Position numbers and translations under genes: made by a program | The notes under the pieces: generated by a model | What the model was told of the DNA's origin: nothing | What the model saw: the letters and a program-made list of their open reading frames with translations, nothing else | Database searches by the model: none | Shown: piece after piece, positions 28,777 through 40,462 of the stretch | How the letters are laid out: every line of letters starts with the position of its first letter | Numbering within the stretch: the stretch's first letter is position 1 | Assembly: GCA_008933995.1 (NCBI GenBank) | Contig: WARS01000025.1 | Location: 3,269,477-3,333,476, forward strand | DNA: 64,000 nucleotides | Reading direction: 5' to 3' | DNA from: Datnioides undecimradiatus | Lineage: Eukaryota; Chordata; Actinopteri; Lobotiformes; Datnioididae

Positions 28777-29066
28777 TTCAATTTCTCTCCACAGTGAAGT
28801 ACACAAGTACACACACTTCCTCCCTTCACTCTGACTCTCTTTCATGCCCACGTACGTGCACACACACAGACACACACATCTTCCTCCAGCAAATACAGCC
28901 GACTCAGCTGATTTGCCTGAAAGTCAATCTGCCTTACTACTACTATCCTTCCTCCAGTCCAGCAGTCCCCAATTCCCAGCCCTCACTACACATTTTAAAT
29001 GTGAGAAACCAAATCTCTGCCTTCATCAATTCAGCCATCTTTGCTACCGTTCTTGATATTCCTGCT

Positions 29067-29072
29067 CCTTAC
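29067..29072 (-). promoter_or_regulatory. Splice donor of the second plxna4 coding exon
   Basis: Exon end AAG followed by GTAAGG, a good 5' splice site in phase 0, directly after the conserved GTKSGRVKK. The partner acceptor is not in the window. Confidence 0.9.
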
Positions 29073-29255
29073 CTTCTTGACACGTCCACTTTTTGTGCCC
29101 ACAAAGACCAGCGAGTGGTTCTTGTAGACATAGGCGATGACGGAGGTCATTTTGTCAACAGCGTCGGAGAAGAGAGGCTTGCCGCGTACCATTTCAGACA
29201 CACCCAACGGTGCGTTCATGTCGAGGCCACAAAAGTCGTCGTCAATGGTCAAGAG
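29073..29255 (-). CDS. plxna4: Plexin-A4, second coding exon (sema domain continued)
   Basis: 61 codons in phase 0 at both ends, giving residues 416-476 when joined to the exon at 40463-41707. It starts LLTIDDDFCGLDMNAPLG and ends FVGTKSGRVKK, the plexin-A sema stretch in which the last propeller blades form. The wording NAPLG, VSEMVRG and MTSVIAYVYKNHSL is typical of plexin-A4; A1 and A2 carry NQPLGGSTPVEG at the same place. Cysteine 424 (DFCG) is the expected partner of C302 in the previous exon, so the two exons form one fold. The acceptor is a strong pyrimidine tract ending CTGCAG and the donor is AAG|GTAAGG. Read-through past the donor would stop after 13 more codons. Compared with human A4 from memory, the stretch KPLFSDAVDK (441-450) is the most diverged part. 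The remaining sema, PSI, IPT, membrane and GAP exons are not in the window. Confidence 0.95.
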
Positions 29256-29301
29256 CTGCAGTGGAGGAAAGGAACAGAAAGGGTATATTACAAATGTAAA
29301 T
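29256..29301 (-). promoter_or_regulatory. Splice acceptor and likely branch point of the second plxna4 coding exon
   Basis: On the minus strand a long pyrimidine tract (TTTCTGTTCCTTTCCTCC) precedes ACTGCAG and exon CTCTTGACC. A CTGAT motif (fits yUnAy) puts a candidate branch-point A at 29301, about 45 nt upstream of the exon, a normal distance. Confidence 0.85.
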
Positions 29302-31157
29302 CAGTTACCCTAATGCATAGTAGAATTACAAATGTTTTTGTCTATTTATAAAAACAATAACCAATTTCTCATGTCTTATTGTAATTTTGTAAGCCATAGA
29401 TATGGATTGGGCAGCTCAACAGGGGAGGGACAGTTTGTATGTGAGGGAGAATGCTTGAGCATTTGTATGCTTGTGTGCATCTGCTGGTCCACATGCAATA
29501 AATGGAAGCAAGTAAGAGAGAGAAACAGAGATGAAGATGGAAGAAGACTGCAGTCAGGCGCTCGCTCTGTAATAGCGCCAGAGGCTGCTCTGTCAGGCAC
29601 AATTCCCCACCGTCCACCCAGTGCAACAGCAACTGCAGAAATGCCATTGCGGCAAGATATTCAATGTGAAATGATTCAAAGTGAAGAGAGTGAAATCAAA
29701 AAAATGAAGTGCTGCATGGTCACACTGAGGAAAATCACTGCAATGCATCTTAATGTATATAGATACAAAGGTAGAAGGAGTAACAAGTTTCTAAAACTCC
29801 TCATAATGGAAGTCCATCTGTTATGCTTTGTGGGCATGCTGTGATTTTGGTTTAATTTGAGATTTGGATGTTTCATGTTTTGTAGCGCTCTACATTTTGT
29901 GTTTGCATGCATGTGTTTTAACCTGCAGGGGGGATATTCATACCAGCCAGAATGACTTATGGGTTTTGATAAGAGAATAATGGTGCTGGGGATTGGTCAT
30001 TATTCTGTGTGTATGGATGGATTTGAAACACTGGGTTTAGGACTGAGGCAGGCGTTGCTCTTGATTAATAGCTTAGCAGTATGGTGGCTTGCTGACGGGA
30101 GAAATGCTTTGGCCAGAGACACACAAATGCACAAAGAGCGTCAGCCAAGTGAGATAGTGGTTATGAGTTATGAAATACAAATGTTACTATAATGACTTGA
30201 TGAAAAGCAATTTCTTTGCAAATGATTTCAATGTTGAAATGAAGTCCCTGTAATATTTCATAACCTGTATTAGTCTGATATGAATGGGACATGCAATGGT
30301 CCCTTATAACTAATTATAAAGAAATCACATTACCTAAATTAAACAACAACAACAAAAGTATCATGACAAGTAAAGAGAAGACTGTGTCTAACTTTACACT
30401 ACTGTTATTTACCTGTCCACACAGACATATCCTAACATGAAACCAAAAACTGAGCTTCAGATGAAACGGTGAACATGCTCCAATGAGATTTTGCCATCAT
30501 TTGGCTTAAAAACTATCGAACCATTTCAAATCTACAGCTGCCAAGTGGTTTGAGCTGTCAGAGGTGTGGAGCTCTTGGGGGCAGAGGGTCTTTTAGTTTA
30601 TGTCTTATTTTCAGTTTTTTTTCCTCCTGGAAGTGCACCTCCTGGACTCTCGATCAATCTTGCAAGCACCAAGTGTCTCCTCACAACCTTTCACTAAAGG
30701 CCATCATCATCAGAAGCCTCAGACTGAGCCACAGAGGAAATATGAGGCCTGCTTTCATTAGACAAATGGAATATGGCTGGTCAGGGCAACAATGAGCTTC
30801 AGGCTAAAACATGGGGGTTATATGAAGTGGTATGAGTGATCAATAGGGATGACCTGAATTTGGGTCAAGATCATGTCCTATGGTTAGAGGGTTGAAATGA
30901 GGATGAAAAGAAAGAAGACTAAAAACTGATGGAGGATGGAGAGATTATTGATAGCAATGGAGTACTGAGATGCCAAAGAGAGTAAACAAAGATGAATATT
31001 GGCGCACAACACAAACATATTAAAGGGGACCATTTTTCCTTCTCCTTGCCCTCTCCCCCCCCCGTGACCTTTTCAGAATGAGGTGTTGTCAAGAATGCAT
31101 TCTATGTCCTACAAGTTGTGTGGCAGCTCGCTGCCAGATTAATGGTTCTCAGATGAG

Positions 31158-31202
31158 AGCCAGAGTCACTCCGTAAAATCACAGTGAAATATCACTCTGG
31201 CT
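31158..31202. repeat. 9-bp inverted repeat in an intronic block
   Basis: AGCCAGAGT and ACTCTGGCT are separated by 27 nt. It lies inside a complex, non-repetitive stretch (31080-31340) that may be conserved. Confidence 0.6.
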
Positions 31203-33686
31203 TGCAGGGTAACTCTACCTGCCTTTCTGACACGACAATTCATAATCAGCACAATTCCTTTTCCATTCTGACACACTAAGAAGTCAACACTGATCTCATC
31301 TAGTGTGCACTTAGCGCATGTCATTTCCAGGCACCACTAAAGCTGTTTTATTAATTAACATTCCTTGTGTTTGTGGCAGAAAGAAACACCTATCCTGTTT
31401 ATCCTTCCTTGACATTAAATACAAAAGGAGCCTCATCATCCAAGGGTTCAAAGGTTAACAGGGTCTATCAGAGCCAAAATGGAGTACTTTGTAGTATCTG
31501 GGGCCTCGATGATTGAATGCTGCCTGAAGAGATAACAATAAATGTGCAGCCATTTCTCCCTGGATTGATTACTTTTCTGAAAAACTTAAAGTGGTTATCA
31601 TCATTAAAAATAATTTCACATAATCCGTCAGACACATTTATGTGTGTCTGCGTAAGTAACAGGGTGAGGCATGTGTGAGAAAAGGATGTTTTTATATCTG
31701 TGTGTGAGTGTGTTTTCATCTCGTCACTGACACATGCTGTATTATTTCTGCCGGTTGCCAATCACAGCCGCCATCTCTGTCCCGCATTCTGCAATCTAAT
31801 GAAATATACTTTCTGTCTGTCATCCCTTTCAGGAAGCAGACACATTTTCATTACGCCACCACCAAAACATGACATTTGTAGTTGTGATGCCAAAGACGTC
31901 TCTCGTCAGAATACCAAATGATATCAATGTAGCCTTTGACATTGTCTGCCATTTTATGCCGTTTCTTTCTCTAAACCCATTTCATTAATGCATTTTCAAA
32001 CTCAGAGGGGCTTCATTGCTTTTTCTGTCAACCCTCTCTGTCTTAACAGAGCTTTACGAGTTGTCCAAGCATTGACAAATGCTGACTACATGTAGACCTT
32101 GAGAATGATTTTTTTTTTATCTTCTTTTGATTAACACAACCCTAATTATGAATTCTTAAAGGACTCAACAAAATGTTCAAAGAAATTTGTTGTGAAGAAC
32201 CACATTTTTTAAGTATGGCCTACTGCTCACACAGATAGCTTTATTGCATTCATCACAAACGACTGTGGCTATTTGGGCATTTGTTCTCTGACAGTTACCT
32301 TTCTGTCGTTCAATGTCCATGAACACATTCAAGCGAAAAGTAAAGACAAAAGTTAATGAGGTTCAATGCTTTAAAACACCTCATCACCAAATTATTACTG
32401 AGACCTTGGCTTACACACATCTGAACACGTGTGCAAACTCAACTGACTTGTATCTACAAACTCAGCTCTTGCTCAGGTCTGGTAGGTCTTTCAGTCAGCA
32501 TCCCACAGTGAGGCAACAGAGGAGAAAGACAGGGGGTTCCTCCCTAAAGACAGAGGGACAGGAGAGCAGAGTCTCTGTATTTGGACAGAGGCCAGGCACT
32601 GAGGCAGAATCAGGTCACTCTCAGCCATATCCATCTCTGCTTCTGTTTGCCTGCCAGCACCAGCACAAAGAGAGCTCTCTTCTGGACTGTGCAGAGGGAT
32701 CAGCAGATACAGAGTGGAGAGAAAGAGAGGGGGCAGCGAGCGCACGCGAAAGAGAGAGAGTTGCTCAATGCGATTAGTGGGGACTGAAAGAGATCCGCTC
32801 TCCAACGCTCTCTGATGTATGGCCTAATCTGGGCTTGCACTGTTGTGAGGGCCTGTTCCATTGGCTGCAAGTTCACGAAGTTAATGACACACATTAAACC
32901 GCTCCACGTCACTGCTCAACCGTCAGACGCTCCAAATAGTCAATTTTCTTGCGCTTCTAGCTATTCTGTTTTAACGCAGTTATTAAACTCAATGTGGCAG
33001 TTCCAATCATCCCCAATCCATTTGAATATTTTGATTCTTCACTTTGTTTTTTACTGTTAAAAGTCTTCATGCAACAATTGTTGTTCATGGTTTAGCTTCT
33101 TTAATTGTAGAGGTATTGGTTATTGCATAGGAAAAACTTCTCTTACAAAGAGAAGTTAAAAGAAAAAACATATCCTAGTGGTTGCTCTTTGCATAATCGA
33201 GCCACTTAAATATCCGGTATTTCCTCTAGCCCTACTGTGCTAAATGACTGACCTGCCAGGATGATTGGCGGCACTAGAGAATTATGTCATGACTAAGTGG
33301 GTTTGCAGTGTTCATTGTAAGATATAATGTCAACATTCAATTTTACTATGCAAAAACATTGACTGTATGACTCCTGTAGCAACAGTGAGACACTTTGAAG
33401 TGAAGCATATGCAAAAATGACATTCATTCCTTTAGTTATAAATCTACATTCACAGGGGATTGTTTAGATCACAGTGATTGGAAGGCCACAATACGTATGA
33501 TAGCACTAAAACTTTAAATAGAATCATTTGCTGTGAAGTTTTATTTCTGATTTATAAACATCTAACTCAAGTTATTCTTGTTTTAATGGCGGACAAATTA
33601 CACCATTTGAGTGAAAACTAATTTATGTTGTTTTATGCAGTACGTGTTAACGTTCATCAACAAATTTATAAAAGTAGGATTCATTG

Positions 33687-33757
33687 CAGGACTGTAGTAC
33701 TAGACTGCAATAGCTTTAGTTGGGTGTACCTAATAAACTGGCAACTGAATGTACTAT
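33687..33757 (+). mobile_element. Degenerate fragment of a widespread teleost interspersed repeat
   Basis: The stretch containing TAGACTGCA and, 14 bases on, GGTGTACCTAATAAACTGGC followed by AACTGAATGT resembles from memory the end of a high-copy fish repeat whose hallmark is GTACCTAATAAA(C/G)TGGC. Boundaries are uncertain and the family name was not recalled. It lies about 150 bp from the LTR insertion. Confidence 0.55.
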
Positions 33758-33898
33758 TTGACACTAATGCAAATGTGATGGCCAGAAAGGCCAAGAGACC
33801 AATTCAATTAGGCTCACAATACTATAAATTTTAAAGTTTTAAATTCTACTGGCAGTCAGTACTTTGGGAAAAGACTGAAAGACTATTATTACAATCTT

Positions 33899-33903
33899 CT
33901 CAG
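33899..33903. repeat. Target-site duplication, left copy (LTR)
   Basis: CTCAG immediately before TGTCAGGG; an identical copy follows the right end at 34382-34386. Confidence 0.75.
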
Positions 33904-34381
33904 TGTCAGGGTTTTGATGTTCAGTTCTTCTTCTTTTGTTATTTCCTGTTTTATTTTGAAAAGTGTTCCCCTTGTGTGTTTCTGTGTACTTGCTTTCTGT
34001 TCTTGATTAGTTGATTGGTCTCACCTGTGTCTCGTTTTCCTGCCCTCACCTGTCTATTTAAGTTGTGCCATTGCCTTTGTTCTGTGTCTGTGCATTGCTA
34101 AGTTCGAGTCCATGTTCTTGCTCTGTTTGTTGAGTTTAGAGTCCATGTCCCTACCTAGATTCCGTGTCCATAGTCATAGAGATTTTTTTGGATTTCTAGT
34201 TTTTTTTTGATCTAGTTTTACCTACCGCGCCTTGTTCGGACTGACTTCCTGGAGTTTTGACCCTGCCTGCCTTGACCATCCGTAAGCCTAATCCCATAAA
34301 ATAAACTGTTAAAACATCATTTGCGTCCTTGTCCCTGCCTGCATCTGGGTCCTGCTCTCACCCTGTAGCCAAGCCCTGACA
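33904..34381 (+). mobile_element. Solo LTR of an LTR retrotransposon, with 5-bp target-site duplication
   Basis: The 478-bp unit starts TGTCAGGG and ends CCCTGACA, an 8-bp perfect terminal inverted repeat with the TG...CA ends of LTRs. It is flanked on both sides by CTCAG (33899-33903 and 34382-34386), a 5-bp target-site duplication. Inside, in plus orientation, are a TATA-like CTATTTAA near 34054-34061 and an AATAAA signal at 34300-34305, in the order expected of U3-R-U5. There is no internal coding region, primer-binding site or second LTR, so it is probably the remnant of recombination between two LTRs. A 5-bp duplication fits Gypsy-type or similar elements, but the family was not identified. 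A non-autonomous DNA transposon is the main alternative. Confidence 0.78.
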
Positions 34382-34386
34382 CTCAG
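34382..34386. repeat. Target-site duplication, right copy (LTR)
   Basis: CTCAG immediately after CCCTGACA; identical to 33899-33903. Confidence 0.75.
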
Positions 34387-34657
34387 TAGAGGTTATCTAG
34401 CAGCCACTTCTACCTGTGATGTTTTCTATGATCTGCTCACAAAAATCGCATCAGGTTTCTCTTTTAGTTTAATCCTTTGAGTCTTTAAGTTTAAATGAAG
34501 CTCCACTCTTTACTTGTTTTTCTGCCTGTGAGTAAATGTGTGTGTATGTGTGATTTGTGTCAGATGGACCACTGGTTACTGTGCCAAGACGTAGTCTGTC
34601 TGACTACTGATCCGTGGTGCCCTCCATCACACTAGCAACGCGTGACAGAACACACCA

Positions 34658-34658
<1 letters not shown>

Positions 34659-34695
<37 letters not shown>
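34659..34695. repeat. (CA)n microsatellite
   Basis: About 18 CA units. Confidence 0.95.
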
Positions 34696-34696
<1 letters not shown>

Positions 34697-37600
34697 ATGA
34701 AGTAAGTAAACAGACACACGGATATACACACAGTGAGATTTGCCATGCACTCTCCCACTCTTGTCCTGTCCCCATAAATCATTTTCCTATTTCCCCTCTT
34801 CACAAAAACTCTGTCTGTTTTGGAAACTGTCCAACTTTATACCCAATTGAGCCATCTGATGGCTCTTCTGCTTTTAGATGCCTGTTTCACGAAACAGAAT
34901 GAGCAAGATGGAGATTGCCAAAGGAAGAGAGGAGCCTCTGCATCAAAGCACTGCTGGTCAAATATTCTTAAAAACACACAACACTTCTACTGATGACACA
35001 TTTACAAATATATTACCAATGCACTAAAACATTTCAGCAATGAAATTAAGACAGCGTGTGCACATATATCATCGCACATAAGAGGAAAAACATGTTTGTG
35101 TTGATACACTGATTGTGTATATACAGGGATATTATTCCAGTAAAAATGGATTAAACTAAATGTAATTATACTTTTGAAAATAAAATGAGCAGTTTATTGC
35201 CTTCATAAGAGCACAGCTCCTTCTGATCCTGTTTCTGATGACTGGGGTTCAGTGCTCTTTGTGGTTTTGTTAAGGCATCCGTGGGGCATTCCAAAGCATT
35301 TTTTGCAGCACTCTGACTGAATTGTGCTCAAAATTCAGTTTGAATACAGAGTACAAGAGCTGTCACCAAGTAGATTTAACTTCCCCTTTGTGTGGCGCCC
35401 TGGGGACTGTTTCGAAAACCAGTCACAACGATTAGAACTGAGGAAAGAAAGAATATATATATGGGCACACACACAGGGCTGGTTCAATGCACGATGATGA
35501 TGTCATTTCAGGGAAGGTGTGCGATCAATCTCGACAGATCAGTGCAGTTATAGAATGCAAAATAGGGGATGATAGTGTGGTATAGTGCACATTCATACTT
35601 AACAATGCTGGAAAATGCGGGAAATGTGAGTAGATTGAAGTACCTATGAGTAGGCTGTGCAGACATTTCTCAGGGTGTGCCTGAAACAAAGTTGATTTAT
35701 TTGCGTGCTCTGTTGGCAGGTTTCAATGTGAGGAGGCAAGCTTTGATAAGCCTGTGATATTTTGTTAAATCATGTTTGCGGATGCTCGCACCTGCCAACC
35801 GTTAGCTGAGCAGCTACAACAGATAATAAATATTAGTTATGGAGAACAATCAAATCAGGAGCTAACAAAACAGCATGATGATTTGGAGGGAAACTGAGAT
35901 ATCACTGAAGCTGAGCCAGGAGAGGAGAAGGTAGGAGAACGTCAGAGGCAAGATGGGAGTTCAATAGATATAAATCAGAGAACTTTCCACTTAAATGGGC
36001 ACAGGCAGAAAATCTTTTTTGATTTTAAAAATGTACTCAAGTAAGCATTAATGACCTACTACACAGAGTTCACAGTTACATCTAATTCAACCGCTTGAAT
36101 ATTTTGTTTTTGTTCACCTTATTTGTCATTTGTCAGGACATAGTTAGTGGAGGACCTGTATTGGATTCCTTCACATTTAAAGGGTGCAACATGTTTGTTA
36201 TAAATACAACATCTTTTGGTTTAATGTTGTACATGTAAATAAATATATGGCTAAAATATACTTTGTAAAGGTGCTGGCTCTTGGATTGGGTTAGTTGTTG
36301 TGTTGGACTGCATTTGTTCAAACAGCAGGCAAATCAGATTTGTTTCTCAAATTAGTTCATTAAGATAGACTGTCTGCACTATTATTTGCAAGCAGTCAGA
36401 CTGGACTTGAATGTTCAGTCTTCACCAACCTATGCATGGGTTGCTGTGGAAACTATGTAGGCATGAGTGACTCTATGAGATGATTGTTTGAAAGATGACA
36501 GATGACAGATAACAGTATAAGATCTATTATCTCACCCTCAAACCCTCACCCTGCAGTTGTTATAATACAGAACTTCAAACTCACGTCAAACAGCCCTCAA
36601 GTGGCGGCATAGACTCCGCTCCACCACTTTGATGCACTCTGGATTTAACATTCTCACTGCATGTCGCATAGCGAGGGACAGAAAAAACGCACAGACTATG
36701 GTGCATCTGTAGTAATCCAACTGAAATCACATTTCAGACCACTTCTAAATGTAGCTTGGATCCAATTTGCAAAAATATGCCAAAAAACAGATCTTTGTTA
36801 GCAATCTGAACAAAATCTTTGTGGGGAAAAAGAAAGAGCACACAAAAGAGCCAAACAAAAGACAAAAATAACAGGAGAAAGAAATGAAGGCAGCCAGTGA
36901 TTTCAGGTGGAGGCCAGTCAGCAGAGTATAGTGAAGGAAACGGGAGACATTTGTTTAATCACAGAATAATGATATTGTGATGGATTCTGACCTTTAGCAA
37001 GTGGTATCATGTATGGAGATTTAATTAGCGAACCGGGCAGCAAGCAGGATAGCGGATATGGGGATGGAGTGGGGTGAAGTGGTGAAGGTGGGGGGCAGTC
37101 TGGATGTTCTTAATGAATCCACTAGCCTTTCCCTTCCTGAGGATGTGGCCTAGACTGACTCATCAGCAGCAGCCAGCCAGCCAGATACTGATTAAGCTCC
37201 GCAATCAAGAGGAGGAGGGATGGAAATGGTCGGCACACGAGACAACACCATTCAAAGGTTGGTCAAACACAGAACAAAATAGAAGAAATAAAAGAGTCAA
37301 TAAGATGAAAAATGAGCATGGAGGGGAAGACAGAATGTCACACTGGAAGAGTTCCTTTCAAGTGGAGGATGAGACGAGGGAGGGGTGAGCACGTGTGTTG
37401 GGAGGACTGTGAGAGAGATCAAGAAAAAGACTCAAAGAAACAGCGGCCGAGTAGAATAATCTAATTAATTGGAGTGAATTCAGAATGTGAAGTCGATAGC
37501 ACATGACAAATGTGGAAGAATAGCCCGTGGCATGTTAGTTAATGACATGTAATTAATGATCATTAGCAGAAAGGATGAGGGGACGGCCGTGGCCTGTCAG

Positions 37601-40408
37601 GGACTTACAGGCGACCTTGTAATTTTCTCGTCCATGTTTAGAATCTGGGGGGGGTGAGAGACAGCTCTTCGCCATGCGCTTATGGAAAGCATTGTAAGGG
37701 GAAATAAAGGGGCACAAAACGACAGACTCGAGGATGGGGAGAGTAGCAGAGAATGATGCAATGGTGGCAACTATTTTTATAAGAACATGAGGAGAAGGAC
37801 AGGCAAAAGGAGAAAAGAGCAGCACAGGCAGTGAGCAATGAATCAAGGATGAGAGAGAAGAGAGCAGAGAGTGAATTTATTGCGATCCCGCTGTTTTGTT
37901 GTTCTGTTTTTTTTCTGCTGACACAGTGAACATTGTAGGGAGCAGGCAGCGTTTTTTTTTATAGGTCACATGCCACTTCACAATGATCTATGGATGCAGG
38001 CCCTTTGCAGACTTATACTGTTGAGCACGCATTATGTGGCTCAGCCAAGCGTGGCCATTTCGGGGAGAGAGGAAGCATCCCCCCCCTCACTCCTGCTCTT
38101 ACCATCTATCCTGTCTGCTGCTCTCTCACCCCATCATGCCACTCTCTGAACACTTTCTCTTCTCAACTTCTCCCTCTTTCCATCTCTCCCACTCTGACTG
38201 AAAGCCTCTTAAAGATGGTGTAATGTCACAAAGGTCTGACAGTGGTGAGTGTTTATACTGACCTACTCAGGCCTGTAAATGTACTCATGTCCTTGAACAT
38301 TTTTATACCCTCTTGGCTGATTTGATTATTTCTCACTAGAAATTACTGGTCTTCTAGAATATGAGTGTCTGATACGTCACTCAATGGAGGGAAAATTGAC
38401 TTCCTTGTTTATCAAAAGCAGCATCTGATCTTGTAAATCATTATTGAATTTGTAATTATTAGCAAAAAGTGCTTTGACTTCCACTCGTGTGTGTCTTTGT
38501 CTCTCTACACCCACTGGAGCCACAGAGTGGAGAAGACCGAAGTGAACGGCGAGTTTAAACTACATTTCATTCATGTGTGTTTCATTCATTAAAAAGAAAC
38601 ACACACACACACAACTATGGACTCTTGGAAAGACATCCATTCATCATACACACACATGTGCGCACACACACACGATGAGTGCTTGCCCGCAACTTAAAAC
38701 ACTCATGGGAAATATATATGACTTATATTTACATCTACTAATTTACTAATGCTGATGCAATGGGCTTCTGATTTATGTGCATTTATGTGTCCATGTATTT
38801 AAATGCAATTCCATATTTATAGTTGTAGCTTCAGCTCCACTCTAAAACATCACAGAATCATATGATCTACATTTTAATAAATCACTTGATAATTCTTTCA
38901 TGTAACAATTTATTTATTGCTTGTGTTCTACTTTATCAAAACCCTCTCTCTGCCTTTAAAAGCTACCTTCTCCCTTTCTGAACAGCCATACTTAAAAGTG
39001 TGGTGGCACGTGTGTATGCGTGTCAGAACTCATCTATCTCCTGCAGAGTCCACCGTCACTTGTTCAGCAGGGTCTAATTTATGCGGTGGCGATACTGTGG
39101 CGCATGCTGAAATGGCATCATTCCTCAGCGCTAACCCCTGTGTGCTCCCTCACACTTCCTCTCCCTGCTGACAGCTCCACCCCAGGCATGATTTATCAGG
39201 CCCTCAAGCAGCAGACAAAGGCGCCCCGGAACGTGTGCCGTGCCAGAGACGGATTAATAGATAAACACTGCGATTCCAGAACCAAACACGAGAGAGGGTC
39301 AACTTCATAATGTCTCGAGATAGTGCATGGCTAAGGTCAGAACAATATGGACTGAGCAACAGTGGGGGGATCAAATTTATGTTTCTGAAATAGAACCAAG
39401 CAATGAAATTCCTGTTACGAGTATTTGTGGCTTTATAAATTTTCATTTGTAGTTCTTGAAGATAATATGGATGACTGGCCTCCTATTTGTCATTTCAGTG
39501 ATCATATTTCTTGGTGACATATTTGTATTTTTTTTGTTCACTTTGTCTTTAATAATAAAAAACTCGTTGAGATTGAATGCACTACTTTTTCACATTTTAA
39601 ACAATAAAATTCTTTTATGTGCATAGTAACAGAAAATTTCCACCTATACTGATCTGCACGCTGTCATTTTAACCGATTATTTACACCTCTCTGATCTCAA
39701 AATTGGCAAGTGAGCATGGTTCATTTAGCCATGCTTGCTACAGTTTGTAGAGGAACATGATTACTAACAAAACACAATCTGATCAAGGTCATTTTGTATT
39801 TCTTAAGGTTGGCAGCTTTTATTAATGACATAATATGAGATCAACAACAAAAAAAATCATGAAACAGCTTTGGCTGCCTGTGAAGACGGTCTAAACATGT
39901 AACACCTAATTTAACCTTGTTTTTTATGTGCACAGAGTGAGAAATCAAATGAACTGAATCACTGAATTTGTAATGCTGTTATGGAGAATGGAATTATGGT
40001 AATTTGGCTGAGCATTCAGCTGCATTGTTTAAAGGGTGAGCGGATTAAAAGAGGCAGTGGATGGTTAATATCTCATCATAATGTGATGGAGCATGAACCC
40101 ACCCAAGTACATAGTGTTCACGAGGGCCTCCCGCAGTGCACCCAAGCTCATTATAGTAACATGTGGCAAAGTCTTCACAACTGATTTTCCTCTATAGATA
40201 CTCACCTGTAGTATCCCTCAGTTTAAACCAATAAGAAAGCATTACTGATTGACTTTTCTGAATAGAAACTGTGCAGCAGCTGTATTACATGTTACAGTAA
40301 TACAGAAAATACATGTGCTCATCCACACAAAGTGTAATAAGGTAGTACATACTTCCCTAGGTCATATAAAAAACGTTTTTCTGGGTAATGTGACAAAAAG
40401 TCACAAAA

Positions 40409-40442
40409 TGTGTGTGTGTGTGTGTGTGTGTCTCTGTGTGTG
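40409..40442. repeat. (CA)n tract just inside the intron after the first plxna4 coding exon
   Basis: TG repeats on the plus strand with a short TCTC interruption, so CA repeats in the plxna4 pre-mRNA. The tract begins 20 nt downstream of the GTGAGT donor. Confidence 0.95.
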
Positions 40443-40456
40443 CTCATTCTAGTAGT

Positions 40457-40462
40457 ACTCAC
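40457..40462 (-). promoter_or_regulatory. Splice donor of the first plxna4 coding exon
   Basis: Exon end GCG followed by GTGAGT, a near-consensus 5' splice site in phase 0. The next exon resumes with LLTIDD, as in vertebrate plexin A genes. A (CA)n tract begins 20 nt into the intron. Confidence 0.92.

Larger units (their letters stand above)
20001..29072 (-). other. plxna4 intron, part adjoining the second coding exon: no genes seen
   Basis: Intronic sequence. It holds GT/CA tracts near 21.2 kb, a (TC)n run at 24.4 kb, long pyrimidine-rich stretches (about 21740-22140 and 24370-24590), purine-rich stretches (25500-25640 and 26815-26890), a G-rich quadruplex-type motif at 22573-22606, and a poly-C run joined to a CA tract at 28.7 kb. 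No exon of the remaining sema, PSI or IPT domains was found, so this intron runs past the window edge. Confidence 0.65.
29256..40462 (-). other. plxna4: plxna4 intron between the first and second coding exons (11,207 bp)
   Basis: A complete phase-0 intron bounded by GTGAGT and CTGCAG on the minus strand. It holds a 478-bp probable solo LTR (33904-34381), a degenerate teleost repeat beside it, CA microsatellites at 34.7 kb and next to the donor, and AT-rich blocks around 31080-31340 and 37440-37620 that could be conserved regulatory elements. No other coding exon was recognised. Confidence 0.85.

Noticed and set aside
28794-29351. 185-codon plus-strand frame over the second plexin exon
   Set aside because: It is antisense to a well-supported plexin exon and starts in CA repeats; it is a shadow frame.
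29332-29844. 170-codon plus-strand frame next to the second plexin exon
   Set aside because: Opposite strand to plxna4, no domain, and overlaps the branch-point side of the intron; length is within chance for this window.
32313-32777. 154-codon plus-strand frame
   Set aside because: No recognisable domain; its end is purine-repeat-encoded Arg/Glu sequence.
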